This document shows, piece after piece, positions 9,027 to 17,144 of a stretch of 64,000 bases of DNA. The notes beneath the pieces are model-generated. The model saw only the letters and a list, made by a program, of their open reading frames with translations, made no database searches and was not told the origin of the DNA. The DNA is from Streptomyces sp. NBC_00557 (lineage in GTDB: Bacteria > Actinomycetota > Actinomycetes > Streptomycetales > Streptomycetaceae), in assembly GCF_036345995.1 (NCBI RefSeq), contig NZ_CP107796.1, positions 3,100,001-3,164,000 on the forward strand, read 5' to 3'. Within the stretch, counting starts at the first letter, position 1. Each line of letters begins with the position of its first letter. A program made the translations under genes and the position numbers.

Positions 9027-10274
9027 TCAGACGGCCGAACCGGCCTTCCACTGGGCCCAGCTCATGTTCCAGCCGTTGAGGCCGTTGTCCGGGGCGACCG
9101 TCTTGTCGCCGGTGTTCTGGACGACCACCACGTCACCGATCAGGGAGTGGCTGTAGAACCAGGCGGCCGGGGTGTTCGGGTCGCCGGCGCCCTTGACGTC
9201 CCGCAGGCCGACGCAGCCGTGGCTGGTGTTGACGTTGCCGAAGACGGAGGGCGCACCCCAGTAGTTGCCGTGGATGAAGGTGCCGGAGGTGGTCAGGCGC
9301 ATGGCGTGCGGCACGTCCTTGATGTCGTACTCGCCCTTGCCGTCGGAGTCCTTGAAGCCGACCGTCGCGCCGTTCATCCGGGTCTGGGTGAACTTCTCGG
9401 AGATCACCATCTGGCCCTCGTACGTGGTGTGGTCGGGGGCGCCCGCGGAGATCGGGATGGTCTTGACGACCTTGCCGTCCTGCGTGACCTTCATCTGCTT
9501 GGTCTTCGCGTCGACGTAGGAGACCTGGTTGCGGCCGATGTGGAAGGTGACCGTCTTCTGCTGGACGCCGTGGATGCCGGGCGCGCCCTCGACGCCGTCG
9601 AGCGCCAGCTTGAGGGTGACGGTGGAGCCTTCCTTCCAGTACTGCTCCGGGCGGCAGTCCATGCGGTTGGCGTTGAACCAGTGGCAGGCGACCTCCTGGC
9701 CGCTGCTGGAGGTGACCGTGACGCCCTTCTGGACGGCGGCCTTGTTGGTGATCGCCTTGTCGAAGTTGATCGAGACGGGCATGCCCACGCCGACCGTGGC
9801 GCCGTCGTCCGGTGTGAAGGTGCCTATGAAGCTGTGGGCCGGGGCGACCGTGGTGAAGGTGGCGTTCTCGTGGGCTGTGCGGCCCTGCGAGTCCTTCGCC
9901 TCCGCGGCGACCTTGTAGGTGGTCGAGCGCTCCAGCTGCACGCTGGGCTTCCAGCTCTTCTTGTCGGCGGAGAGCTGCCCGGCGACGGCCTTGCCGTCCT
10001 GCGTGGTGAGGGTGACGCCGGTGAGGGTGCCCTTGCTGACCGTGACGATGCCGGAGTTGTTGATCGACGCGTTGTCGGAGCCGTCCTTCGGCGAGACCGT
10101 GATCTGCGCCTCGGAGGACTTCTTCGCCGCCGCCGCGTCGGCCTCGGCCTGCGAGCCCTTCCCGTTGTCGGACGCCTTGGCGTCGCCGCCGCCGGAACAG
10201 CCGGTGAGGGCCAGAACACCGCCGAGCAGAGCGGACGCGGCCATCAGGCCCCTGCGCCGCTTACTGTCCGTCAT
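9027..10274 (-). CDS. L,D-transpeptidase lipoprotein (YkuD domain)
   Basis: The 415-residue lipoprotein has a short signal with lipobox LTGC (about residues 22-25), two immunoglobulin-like domains (about 50-250), then a YkuD catalytic domain. The signature HGNYW ... SHGCVGLRD gives catalytic Cys354. The architecture matches mycobacterial LdtMt2-type enzymes, which form 3-3 (LDap-LDap) crosslinks in peptidoglycan outside the membrane. I chose ATG 10274 because GGAG lies 8 nt upstream and it leaves a compact lipoprotein signal. In-frame starts at 10289 and 10391 would place odd residues before the signal. Confidence 0.92.
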   Translation of the reverse strand: MTDSKRRRGLMAASALLGGVLALTGCSGGGDAKASDNGKGSQAEADAAAAKKSSEAQITVSPKDGSDNASINNSGIVTVSKGTLTGVTLTTQDGKAVAGQLSADKKSWKPSVQLERSTTYKVAAEAKDSQGRTAHENATFTTVAPAHSFIGTFTPDDGATVGVGMPVSINFDKAITNKAAVQKGVTVTSSSGQEVACHWFNANRMDCRPEQYWKEGSTVTLKLALDGVEGAPGIHGVQQKTVTFHIGRNQVSYVDAKTKQMKVTQDGKVVKTIPISAGAPDHTTYEGQMVISEKFTQTRMNGATVGFKDSDGKGEYDIKDVPHAMRLTTSGTFIHGNYWGAPSVFGNVNTSHGCVGLRDVKGAGDPNTPAAWFYSHSLIGDVVVVQNTGDKTVAPDNGLNGWNMSWAQWKAGSAV

Positions 10275-10448
10275 CACACGCTTCTCCATCGTTGCCGATT
10301 CGCCGAAAACCCCGAGTTTCCCCGTGAGAACGTTCAACGCTACGTCCGTACCGCCCCGTTCCCCCTCCCCTGGATCTGTGGGGCACACCACGTCCAGGGG
10401 CGTGCGGGTGGTGCGGGAGCCGGTCCGTGCGTCCTCTGAGACGACGAA

Positions 10449-10476
10449 ACCCCGGACGGCGGTTGCCGTCCGGGGT
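10449..10476 (-). terminator. Terminator of the acidic small protein gene
   Basis: 12-bp inverted repeat (10449-10460 with 10465-10476), 4-nt loop, followed on the minus strand by TTTCGTCGT. Confidence 0.75.
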
Positions 10477-10496
10477 CTTGGGTGCCCCCGGGACGC

Positions 10497-10841
10497 TCAG
10501 CCGATGCCGTCCTCTTCCTCGCCGTCCTCCTCATCATCCTCGTCCAGTTCCCACTCGGGCGAGTCCGGGTCGTAGTCGACCCGCTCGCTCGACCAGGACG
10601 CCTGCTGCAGATCCACCCCGGGCACCTCGCTGACCAGGTCGAACGGGTCGACGAGATAGGCCAGGGCCTCCGCGGTGTCTTCCGTCACAGCTCCCTCGGC
10701 CTGCGTCCGCTCGGCCGGCGGCAGCGCCGGATCGGCGGCGATCCGGCGCAGCGCGGCCTTGCTCAGCTGGTCCTCGTCCTGCACCTCGAGCACCAGCTCC
10801 ACCCGAAGCCGTACAAACCGTGATGTCTCTTCAGCGTTCAT
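10497..10841 (-). CDS. Small acidic protein of unknown function
   Basis: The 114-residue cytoplasmic protein has an N-terminal half that looks alpha/beta (FVRLRVELVLEV then helical segments with LPPAERTQAEGAV). The C-terminal 40 residues are strongly acidic, ending in runs of Asp and Glu. No catalytic motif is visible. The ATG at 10841 has TACGCT ending six bases upstream, suggesting a leaderless mRNA. It is divergent from the surface protein at 10951. Its function is not recognised, but codon bias and a dedicated terminator support a real gene. Confidence 0.7.
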   Translation of the reverse strand: MNAEETSRFVRLRVELVLEVQDEDQLSKAALRRIAADPALPPAERTQAEGAVTEDTAEALAYLVDPFDLVSEVPGVDLQQASWSSERVDYDPDSPEWELDEDDEEDGEEEDGIG

Positions 10842-10950
10842 GGCGGGAGCGTACGGCCGAAACCCCCCGTGACTTTCCTGTGACCCGCGTCTTTCACTAA
10901 CATCGCTGCCCACGGCCAATTCGCCAGCGTCACAAGGGGATCGATATTCC

Positions 10951-11256
10951 GTGTCATCCGCTCGCCGTCCGCTGCTGACCGCCACCGCCGCGGGCACCCT
11001 GCTGTGCGCCCTGTGGTTCGTCCCGTCCGCGAACGCGTCACAGGACACCTCGGCGAGAGCGAACGCGGAAACCTCCGCCACGCATCTGACGCAGCAGGCC
11101 AGGGCCGTGACGGCGGCAGCCGACGAGGACGGTCCCGAACTCGCCGACACCGGAAGCCCCGACACCACGCCGTACCTCGTCGGCGGCACCCTCTTCCTCG
11201 GTCTGGGCGCCGGTTTCGTGGTCTATTCGGTGCGCCGCGAACGCATGGGCTTCTGA
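10951..11256 (+). CDS. Small sortase-anchored surface protein (LADTG signal)
   Basis: The 101-residue precursor has a signal peptide (about residues 1-30, ending SANA) and a short Thr/Ala-rich mature part. A C-terminal sorting signal follows: LADTG at about 64-68, a hydrophobic segment of about 20 residues, then a basic tail RRERMGF. LAXTG is the motif used by class E sortases in Streptomyces, for example for long chaplins. The mature exposed part is only about 35 residues, so it may be a stalk, spacer or decoy substrate. The GTG start follows AAGGGG at about 10935. No sortase gene is in the window. Confidence 0.75.
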   Translation: MSSARRPLLTATAAGTLLCALWFVPSANASQDTSARANAETSATHLTQQARAVTAAADEDGPELADTGSPDTTPYLVGGTLFLGLGAGFVVYSVRRERMGF

Positions 11257-11392
11257 TTTCCCTTGACGCTCCTTTGACGGTCACGGCCGCGAAAGCGCTC
11301 GGCGCCGCCGAGTTGAAGAAGCTGGTCACCACCGACGGCGAGGTCCCCGGATACACGGTGGGGCCGGTGCCGCGTGCCGGCCGCCGGCCCGC

Positions 11393-11575
11393 GTGACGAG
11401 CGGCCTTCCGCCGGCCGACGCGGCGGCCCGGACCGATCGTCCGGCGACACAGGACGAGAAGAAGACCCCGGCGGCCCGGCCGACCTCCCTGGAGGACCTC
11501 GACGAGGGCGCGTTCGAGGAGGCGATGCACACGTCGCCGGAGGGCGTCGAGGCCCGGCGGGCCAGGCTGAAGTGA
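11393..11575 (+). CDS. Possible small protein, 60 aa, unknown
   Basis: A 60-codon open frame starting at GTG 11393. The C-terminal part (SLEDLDEGAFEEAMHTSPEG followed by basic residues) looks like a real helical, charged peptide. It ends 10 nt before a strong terminator, which argues that transcription crosses it. There is no clear ribosome binding site. The GTGA at 11393-11396 overlaps the stop of a short upstream frame in another phase that resembles part of a lipoprotein, so the segment could be the tail of a decayed gene. No family recognised. Confidence 0.4.
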   Translation: MTSGLPPADAAARTDRPATQDEKKTPAARPTSLEDLDEGAFEEAMHTSPEGVEARRARLK

Positions 11576-11585
11576 CACGGCAGCA

Positions 11586-11618
11586 GGCAGGGGCCCCGCG
11601 CACGGCGGGGCCCCTGCC
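11586..11618. terminator. Bidirectional terminator before hutH 3' end
   Basis: 14-bp perfect stem (11586-11599 with 11605-11618), 5-nt loop, between the stop at 11575 and the hutH stop at 11633. Confidence 0.8.
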
Positions 11619-11632
11619 GTCGTGCCGGGACG

Positions 11633-13177
11633 TCACTGCAGCGGGCCGGTGACCGCCTCCACCGCGGCGACGAGGTGCCCGCCGCGCACGAACGCGTCGG
11701 CGGCGGCGAGGTCGGGCGCCAGGAACCGGTCCGGGCCCGGACCCTGCACTCCGGCGGCGCGCACGGCCTCGATGACGGCCCGGGAGGCGGGCGCCGGGGT
11801 GAGGCCCTCGCGCAGCTCGATGGCGCGGGTGGCCGCGTACAGCTCGATGGCGATGATCCGGGTCAGGTTGTCCACGGCCGTGCGCAGCTTGCGCGCGGCC
11901 GACCAGCCCATGGACACGTGGTCCTCCTGCATGGCGGAGGACGGGATGGAGTCCGCCGACGCCGGTACGGCCAGCCGCTTCATCTCGCTGACCAGCGCGG
12001 CCTGCGTGTACTGGGCGATCATCAGCCCGGAGTCGACACCGGCGTCGTCGGCGAGGAACGGCGGCAGGCCGTGGCTGCGGTTCTTGTCCAGCAGCCGGTC
12101 GGTGCGGCGCTCGGCGATGGAGCCGAGGTCCGCGGCGGCGACGGCGAGGAAGTCGAGCACATAGGCCACGGGCGCGCCGTGGAAGTTGCCGTTGGACTCC
12201 ACCCGCCCGTCGGGCAGGACGACCGGGTTGTCGACGGCGGAGGCCAGTTCGCGCTCGGCGACCAGCCGGGCGTGGGCCATCGTGTCGCGGCCGGCGCCGG
12301 CGACCTGCGGGGCGCAGCGCACGGAGTAGGCGTCCTGGACCCGCGGGGCGTCGTCCTGGTGATGCCCGGTCAGACCCGAACCCTTCAGCACGGCCAGCAT
12401 GTTGGCGGCCGAGGCGCCCTGTCCCGGATGCGGCCGGATCGCGTGCAGCTCGGGCGCGAGCACCTTGTCGGTGCCGAGCAGCGCCTCCAGGCTGAGGGCG
12501 GCGGTGACGTCGGCGGACTTGTAGAGGGTGTCGAGGTCGGCGAGGGCCATGATCAGCATGCCGAGCATGCCGTCGGTGCCGTTGAGGAGGGCCAGGCCCT
12601 CCTTCTCGCGCAGCTCGACCGGCTGGATCCCGTGCTCGGCGAGCAGCTCACCGGCGGGCCGTACGACACCGTCGGGGCCCTCGGCGTCGCCCTCCCCCAT
12701 GAGGGTCAGGGCGCAGTGGGACAGCGGGGCCAGGTCGCCGGAGCAGCCGAGGGAGCCGTACTCGTGCACGACCGGGGTGATCCCGGCGTTCAGCACGTCG
12801 GCCATGGTCTGCGCGACCTCGGGCCGGACGCCGGTGTGCCCGGAGCAGACGGTCTTCAGGCGCAGGAACATCAGGGCCCGTACGACTTCCCGCTCCACCC
12901 GCGGCCCCATGCCGGCGGCGTGCGAGCGGACGATGTTGCGCTGCAGCTGGGCGCGCAGTTCCTGGCTGATGTGCCGGGTCGCCAGGGCGCCGAAGCCGGT
13001 GGAGACGCCGTAGACCGGGTCCGGCTTGGCCGCCAGCGCGTCCACGATCTCGCGGGCCGCCGCGAGGGCCGCCACCGCCTCCGCCGACAGCTCGACACGG
13101 GCACCGCCGCGCGCCACGGCGAGCACGTCGGACGCCGTGACACCCGACGTCCCCACCACCACAGTGTGCATATCCAT
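11633..13177 (-). CDS. hutH: Histidine ammonia-lyase
   Basis: The 514-residue enzyme converts L-histidine to urocanate and ammonia, the first step of histidine catabolism. Diagnostic residues are Tyr and Gly in VYGVSTGFGALA (about 55-66), the MIO prosthetic-group triad at 145-147 in GSLGCSGDLAPLSH, and the conserved GHHQDDAPRVQDAYS and SSAMQEDHVSMG motifs. The triad here is Cys-Ser-Gly, not the usual Ala-Ser-Gly; I recall the same in the S. griseus enzyme. The start at 13177 is supported by a promoter giving a leaderless transcript. No other hut gene is adjacent, as in other Streptomyces. Confidence 0.95.
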   Translation of the reverse strand: MDMHTVVVGTSGVTASDVLAVARGGARVELSAEAVAALAAAREIVDALAAKPDPVYGVSTGFGALATRHISQELRAQLQRNIVRSHAAGMGPRVEREVVRALMFLRLKTVCSGHTGVRPEVAQTMADVLNAGITPVVHEYGSLGCSGDLAPLSHCALTLMGEGDAEGPDGVVRPAGELLAEHGIQPVELREKEGLALLNGTDGMLGMLIMALADLDTLYKSADVTAALSLEALLGTDKVLAPELHAIRPHPGQGASAANMLAVLKGSGLTGHHQDDAPRVQDAYSVRCAPQVAGAGRDTMAHARLVAERELASAVDNPVVLPDGRVESNGNFHGAPVAYVLDFLAVAAADLGSIAERRTDRLLDKNRSHGLPPFLADDAGVDSGLMIAQYTQAALVSEMKRLAVPASADSIPSSAMQEDHVSMGWSAARKLRTAVDNLTRIIAIELYAATRAIELREGLTPAPASRAVIEAVRAAGVQGPGPDRFLAPDLAAADAFVRGGHLVAAVEAVTGPLQ

Positions 13178-13184
13178 ATTCAGG

Positions 13185-13213
13185 AGCGTACGCATTGAAT
13201 GCGACGATGTCAC
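13185..13213 (-). promoter_or_regulatory. hutH promoter with palindromic operator in the spacer
   Basis: On the minus strand, GTGACA (13213-13208) and TACGCT (13190-13185) are separated by 17 bp, and the -10 ends seven bases before ATG 13177. The spacer holds the perfect palindrome CGCATTGAATGCG (13191-13203), well placed for a repressor that blocks polymerase. Seen directly; the regulator is unknown. Confidence 0.6.
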
Positions 13214-13259
13214 TAGTGGGGAGCGGGGTTGACCCTTACCTCGGGATGTGGCCTTCGCC

Positions 13260-14405
13260 TCACGGCCGCCGCCCGCGGAACCGGCGCCGCTCGGCGGCCG
13301 CCGGGTGCGGCGGCTCGTCGGCCAGCCGCAGGACCGGATCCCCCGGGCCCTCCCGGCCCGCGACCACCGGCCGGTCCGCGCGCAGCGCCTTGGCCCGGTA
13401 CTGGGCGGCGTCGGCGAGCCGGAACAGCCGCCGGGCGTCCTGCACCTCCCCGATCGGGTCGTCGGTGGAGGCGACCCCGCACGCCACCCCCTCGCCCAGC
13501 TCCAACTCCCCCGCCCTGCGGCACAGTTCATCGGCCGCCTTGACCACGTCGTCGGCGGGCGGCCCGACGGCCAGGAGACAGAACTCGTCCCCGCCGAGCC
13601 GCGCGACCAGCGCTCCCGGCACCATCGCCCCGCACAGCGACAGCACCGAGCCGAAGCGCTCCAGCAACCGGTCGCCGACGGCGTGCCCGAACGTGTCGTT
13701 GACCCGCTTGAGCCCGTTGAGATCGCACACCACCAGGCTGACGACCACGCCCTCCCTGCGGTGCCGCTCCACGGCCTCCCCCAGACGCACGTCCACGGCA
13801 CGGCGGTTGGCGAGTCCGGTGAGCGCGTCGGTGTACGCCAGCCGGCGGGCCTCCTCCAGCCGCTCGGTCTGTGCGAGCCCGGCGGCGACGACGGCGGCCA
13901 GCACGGTGGCGAAGTCGGCGTCACCGCGGTCGAAGACGGGAGCGTCGACGGCACGGGCGACGTACAACTCCCCCCAGGCCCGGCCGTGCAGCACGACCGG
14001 CGCGACCACACAGCATCCCCGGCCCCGGCGGCGCAGGGCGGCGACCCGCTGATGGAAGTACCCCGGGGTGCCGGCGGCGGTCCCCTCGGCCGTCTCCACC
14101 CACGCGTTCGGCCCGCGCCCTCCGGCCCACCGCTCGTGCAGGAACTCGGTGATCTCCGGGAACTGGTGCACCGGATAGGCCTCGGACTCGGGGAACTCCT
14201 CCTCGTCCGGGCGCCGGTCCCCCACGTTCGCGAGGACCCGCAGCCGGCCCAGCTCCCGCTCCCACACCGACAGCGCGGCGAAGCTGCCGTCCAGCGCACG
14301 GCACGCGCCCCGCGCGGCGGCCTGCCACGAGTCCCGCGGGGTGCGCGCCGCCGCCATCCCCTGAGCCAGCGCCACGACTGCGGCCAGCCGCTTGTCCTCA
14401 GCCAT
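13260..14405 (-). CDS. GAF-GGDEF diguanylate cyclase
   Basis: The 381-residue soluble protein has a GAF-like sensor (about residues 10-180) and a GGDEF domain (about 190-345). The active-site loop is intact: RLGGDEFC, with GGDEF at 271-275, preceded by the DLNGLKRVNDTFGH metal- and base-binding segment. It should therefore make cyclic di-GMP. No RxxD inhibitory site lies five residues before GGDEF, so product inhibition through that site is not expected. In Streptomyces c-di-GMP controls sporulation through BldD and WhiG-RsiG. It sits beside hutH, as I recall for the S. coelicolor cyclase called CdgE. TAACCT ends six bases before the ATG (leaderless, though GGAG also lies in that gap). Confidence 0.9.
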   Translation of the reverse strand: MAEDKRLAAVVALAQGMAAARTPRDSWQAAARGACRALDGSFAALSVWERELGRLRVLANVGDRRPDEEEFPESEAYPVHQFPEITEFLHERWAGGRGPNAWVETAEGTAAGTPGYFHQRVAALRRRGRGCCVVAPVVLHGRAWGELYVARAVDAPVFDRGDADFATVLAAVVAAGLAQTERLEEARRLAYTDALTGLANRRAVDVRLGEAVERHRREGVVVSLVVCDLNGLKRVNDTFGHAVGDRLLERFGSVLSLCGAMVPGALVARLGGDEFCLLAVGPPADDVVKAADELCRRAGELELGEGVACGVASTDDPIGEVQDARRLFRLADAAQYRAKALRADRPVVAGREGPGDPVLRLADEPPHPAAAERRRFRGRRP

Positions 14406-14492
14406 TACTCCAGGTTAGGGAGGATCCGGGGTATTCGGGACATTGATGGGGCGATCAGATGGATGACGGCACGGCCACCGGGCCGGGGCCGG

Positions 14493-15287
14493 TCACTCCC
14501 CCGGCCACTGCGGCTTGCGCTTCTCGTTGAACGCCGCCACGCCTTCCGCCCGGTCCCCGGAGAAGGCCACGGTCCGCCAGGCCGCGTCCTCGACCTCCAG
14601 GCCGGCCCGGAGATCCAGCCCGTGCCCCAGCCGCAGCGCCCGCTTGGCGGCGCGCAGGCCGACCGGGGAGTTGCCGGCGATGCGGGCAGCCAGCTCCAGC
14701 GCCTCCTCGCGGTCCCGGCCCTCCTCCACCAGCCGGTCCACGAGCCCGAGTTCGGCAGCCTCCGCCGCCTCCACCCGCCGGGCGGAGAAGATCAGCTCGG
14801 CCGCGCGCGCCGCCCCGACCCGGCGCGGCAGCAGCTGCGTGCCGCCGCCGCCGGGGATCACACCCACGGACACCTCCGGCAGCCCCACCACCGCCGTGCG
14901 GTCGGCCACGATCAGGTCGCAGGACAGGGCCAGCTCGAACCCCCCGCCCAGCGCGAAGCCGTGCACCGCCGCGATCGACGGCATCGGCAGCTCCAGCACC
15001 CCGGTGTACGCCGCGCGCGTCACCGGCCGCTGCCGCCGCAGGTCCGCGTCGCTGAAGGAGTTCCGCTCCTTCAGGTCCGCCCCGACGCAGAACGCCCGCT
15101 CATGGGACGAGGTCAGCACCACCACGCGCGCGTCCCGGTCGGCGGCCAGCGCCGCGCACGCACCCGTCAGGGAGCGGGCCATCTCCGTCGAGACCGCGTT
15201 CATGGCCTTGGGCCGGTCCATCACCAGCTCCGCGACATACCCATGCCGCCGCACCAGCACGAACTCCCCGAACCGCTCCTCGCTCAT
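14493..15287 (-). CDS. Enoyl-CoA hydratase/isomerase family protein
   Basis: Crotonase-fold protein of 264 residues, the normal length. Oxyanion-hole segments AFCVGADLKE (about 70-79) and GGGFELALSCD (about 112-122) are present, with the region LPEVSVGVIPGGGGTQLLPR where hydratases place the catalytic Glu. It probably hydrates trans-2-enoyl-CoA in fatty or branched-chain acid breakdown. Crotonase members also catalyse other CoA chemistry, so the substrate is uncertain. The gene stands alone. A direct repeat of GTTAACGC lies 20 nt upstream and may be an operator. Confidence 0.88.
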   Translation of the reverse strand: MSEERFGEFVLVRRHGYVAELVMDRPKAMNAVSTEMARSLTGACAALAADRDARVVVLTSSHERAFCVGADLKERNSFSDADLRRQRPVTRAAYTGVLELPMPSIAAVHGFALGGGFELALSCDLIVADRTAVVGLPEVSVGVIPGGGGTQLLPRRVGAARAAELIFSARRVEAAEAAELGLVDRLVEEGRDREEALELAARIAGNSPVGLRAAKRALRLGHGLDLRAGLEVEDAAWRTVAFSGDRAEGVAAFNEKRKPQWPGE

Positions 15288-15306
15288 GACACCCTCCGGC
15301 TCACGT

Positions 15307-15324
15307 GTTAACGCGGGTTAACGC
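15307..15324. promoter_or_regulatory. Direct repeat GTTAACGC x2 upstream of enoyl-CoA hydratase
   Basis: Two exact copies of GTTAACGC (15307-15314 and 15317-15324) separated by GG, each containing the palindrome GTTAAC. They lie in the divergent intergenic region 20 nt before the hydratase start. This is A/T-rich for the region and a plausible regulator site. Confidence 0.45.
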
Positions 15325-15468
15325 ACTTCCGGCCCGATCATCGCAGTCGTACCCGACCCCGGGAAAGTCCAGGGGGCTACACCCGTTCGAGTGACATCCC
15401 GGCCGTCTCGGCCCACATCGCCCACAGCACCGCATAGCGTGCGTCCGCCACTGCGGGGAGGGGAAACC

Positions 15469-16041
15469 ATGACACCGATACCGGACGAGGCGACCGGCGA
15501 GCCCGCCCCACGCCGCGGACGCCACCGCAAGCCACGCCCCCGCAAGATCGTCCTCGCCGCCGGCGGTCTCGCCCTCGCGGCCGGGGTGCTCAGCCTGGTG
15601 CGGGTCGCACCGGAGTCGGGCGTCGGCGCCCCCGGCACGGCGGAGGCGGAACCCCGCGCCGGCGCCACGGACCACGCGGCGAACACCACCGCCACGCTCT
15701 CCGCCGCCCCCACCGCACGCCCGTCCGCGACCTCCGTCATGGGCGGCAGCGGCCCCACGCCACTCGCCACCGGATCGCCGGCCACCACCCCCCGACCGAC
15801 CGCGCCCACCACAGCCCCCGGGGCCGGCACGGCACCGACCAGCGCGCCCACGAGCCGAACCCCACCGCCCGGGACGACACCGCGGCCCACGGCATCCGCC
15901 CCACGCCCGGCCCCCGCACCCACCACGCACCCGGCGCCGACCACCCCCGCACCGAGCCCGAGCACACCGGCCCAGGGCCCCGGCGGCCTGTGCGTCCCGG
16001 TCCTGGGCCTGTGCGTGAACGTACTCGGGGGCAGGACCTAG
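15469..16041 (+). CDS. Membrane-anchored Pro/Thr/Ala-rich extracellular protein, unknown
   Basis: The 190-residue protein has a basic cytoplasmic start, one transmembrane or uncleaved signal segment (about residues 27-45, KIVLAAGGLALAAGVLSL), then about 125 residues of Pro/Thr/Ala/Ser-rich sequence suited to wall spanning and possible O-glycosylation. A small cysteine-bearing tail GGLCVPVLGLCVNVLGG ends the protein. The tail, with two Cys six residues apart, is the only structured-looking part. The ATG has GGGGAGGGGAAA upstream. Its stop codon is interleaved with that of the convergent cyclase gene (CTAG at 16038-16041). Function not recognised. Confidence 0.7.
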   Translation: MTPIPDEATGEPAPRRGRHRKPRPRKIVLAAGGLALAAGVLSLVRVAPESGVGAPGTAEAEPRAGATDHAANTTATLSAAPTARPSATSVMGGSGPTPLATGSPATTPRPTAPTTAPGAGTAPTSAPTSRTPPPGTTPRPTASAPRPAPAPTTHPAPTTPAPSPSTPAQGPGGLCVPVLGLCVNVLGGRT

Positions 16042-17144
16042 GCCTGCGCGTCGCGACGGGTGAGCAGCCAGGGCTCGACCACGCCCAGCCCACGCACCGG
16101 CCGCTGCCACATCGGCTGGAGCGCGAACCGGTACGTCGGCGGCTCCTCGCCCTCCTTCTCGGCGGCCGCCGCGGCCTCGGCCGCCTCCGCCTCCGAGGCG
16201 GGCGCCTCGCCGGTGCGGATCAGCTCCTCGGCGAAGGCGCTGTCCACCAGCACGGCGTCCCGGGGCGCTATGGAGGTCAGCCGGGAGGCCAGGTTCACCG
16301 TCGTGCCGAACACATCACCCATCCGGGTGGTGACCGTGCCGAAGGCCATGCCGACCCGCAGTTCCGGCATCGTCTCGTCGTTCGCCAGCGTCTCGACGAG
16401 CCGCAGCGCGATGTCCGCGGCGGTACCCGCGTCATCGGCGGCGTACAGCACCTCGTCACCGAGGGTCTTGATGAGCCGCCCGCCACGCGCCGCGACCAGG
16501 TCGGCGGCCGTGGTCTCGAAGGCCTCGACCAGCTCGCCGAGCTCTTCCTCCTCCATCCGCCGCGTCAACCGGGTGAACCCCACGAGATCGGCGAAGCCGA
16601 CGGCGAGCCGGCGGTCCACCATCTCGTCGTCGTCGGCCGACTGCACGACCCGCCCGGCCGAGGCGGCGAGCTGCCGCCGCCACACATAGACGAGAAACTC
16701 CTCCAGCTCGGGCAGGAGCAGCTCCACGATCGGATACGTCACCTCGGTGCGGGTCATCCCGGGCTCAGGCGGCTCGGTCAGCCCCTCCAGGAAGGAATCC
16801 ATCTGCCACTCGGCCAACCGGGCGGTGGTCTGCCCCGTGGACCGCGCGACCTGCACCGCCATGGCCTCGCTGAGCAGCCCCGCCTCGACCAGACCGGCGA
16901 GCCGGCGCAGGGCGAGCACATCGGCCTCGGTCAGCGCCTTGGCCTGCCCGATGTCCGCGAACCCCATCGCCCGCCAGAACCGCGAGGCCAGCTCCATGGA
17001 CACACCAGCGCTGCGGGCCGCCTGAAACGGCGTGTAGCGGCGCTCGGCGCCCAGAATGAGCTGCTCGAGGCGCAGGGCCAGCGGGTCCTCGCCGGAGTCG
17101 GCGGCGTCCGCGCCCTCGCCGGAGCCCGTGTCGTCGACGGTCAC
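16038..17144 (-). CDS. cya: Class III adenylate cyclase
   Basis: The 368-residue cyclase has an N-terminal helical regulatory region of about 160 residues with a MerR-like helix segment (FQAARSAGVSMELASRFW). A class III catalytic domain follows (about 185-330), with metal-binding Asp in VGFADLVGFT and the second Asp in IKTLGDEVLY. It makes cAMP from ATP. No membrane segment is visible, so it is probably cytoplasmic. In S. coelicolor the equivalent gene is the known cya, needed for normal germination and development. The GTG start follows GGAAGGG. The 3' end overlaps the convergent gene by 4 nt. Confidence 0.92.
   Translation of the reverse strand: MTVDDTGSGEGADAADSGEDPLALRLEQLILGAERRYTPFQAARSAGVSMELASRFWRAMGFADIGQAKALTEADVLALRRLAGLVEAGLLSEAMAVQVARSTGQTTARLAEWQMDSFLEGLTEPPEPGMTRTEVTYPIVELLLPELEEFLVYVWRRQLAASAGRVVQSADDDEMVDRRLAVGFADLVGFTRLTRRMEEEELGELVEAFETTAADLVAARGGRLIKTLGDEVLYAADDAGTAADIALRLVETLANDETMPELRVGMAFGTVTTRMGDVFGTTVNLASRLTSIAPRDAVLVDSAFAEELIRTGEAPASEAEAAEAAAAAEKEGEEPPTYRFALQPMWQRPVRGLGVVEPWLLTRRDAQA

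Noticed and set aside
11257..11392. Possible pseudogene fragment of a lipoprotein (AAELKKLVTTDGEVPGYTV-like)
   Set aside because: Only about 35 residues look lipoprotein-like, with no matching continuation in any frame. It is too little to call a pseudogene; noted under the 11393 gene.
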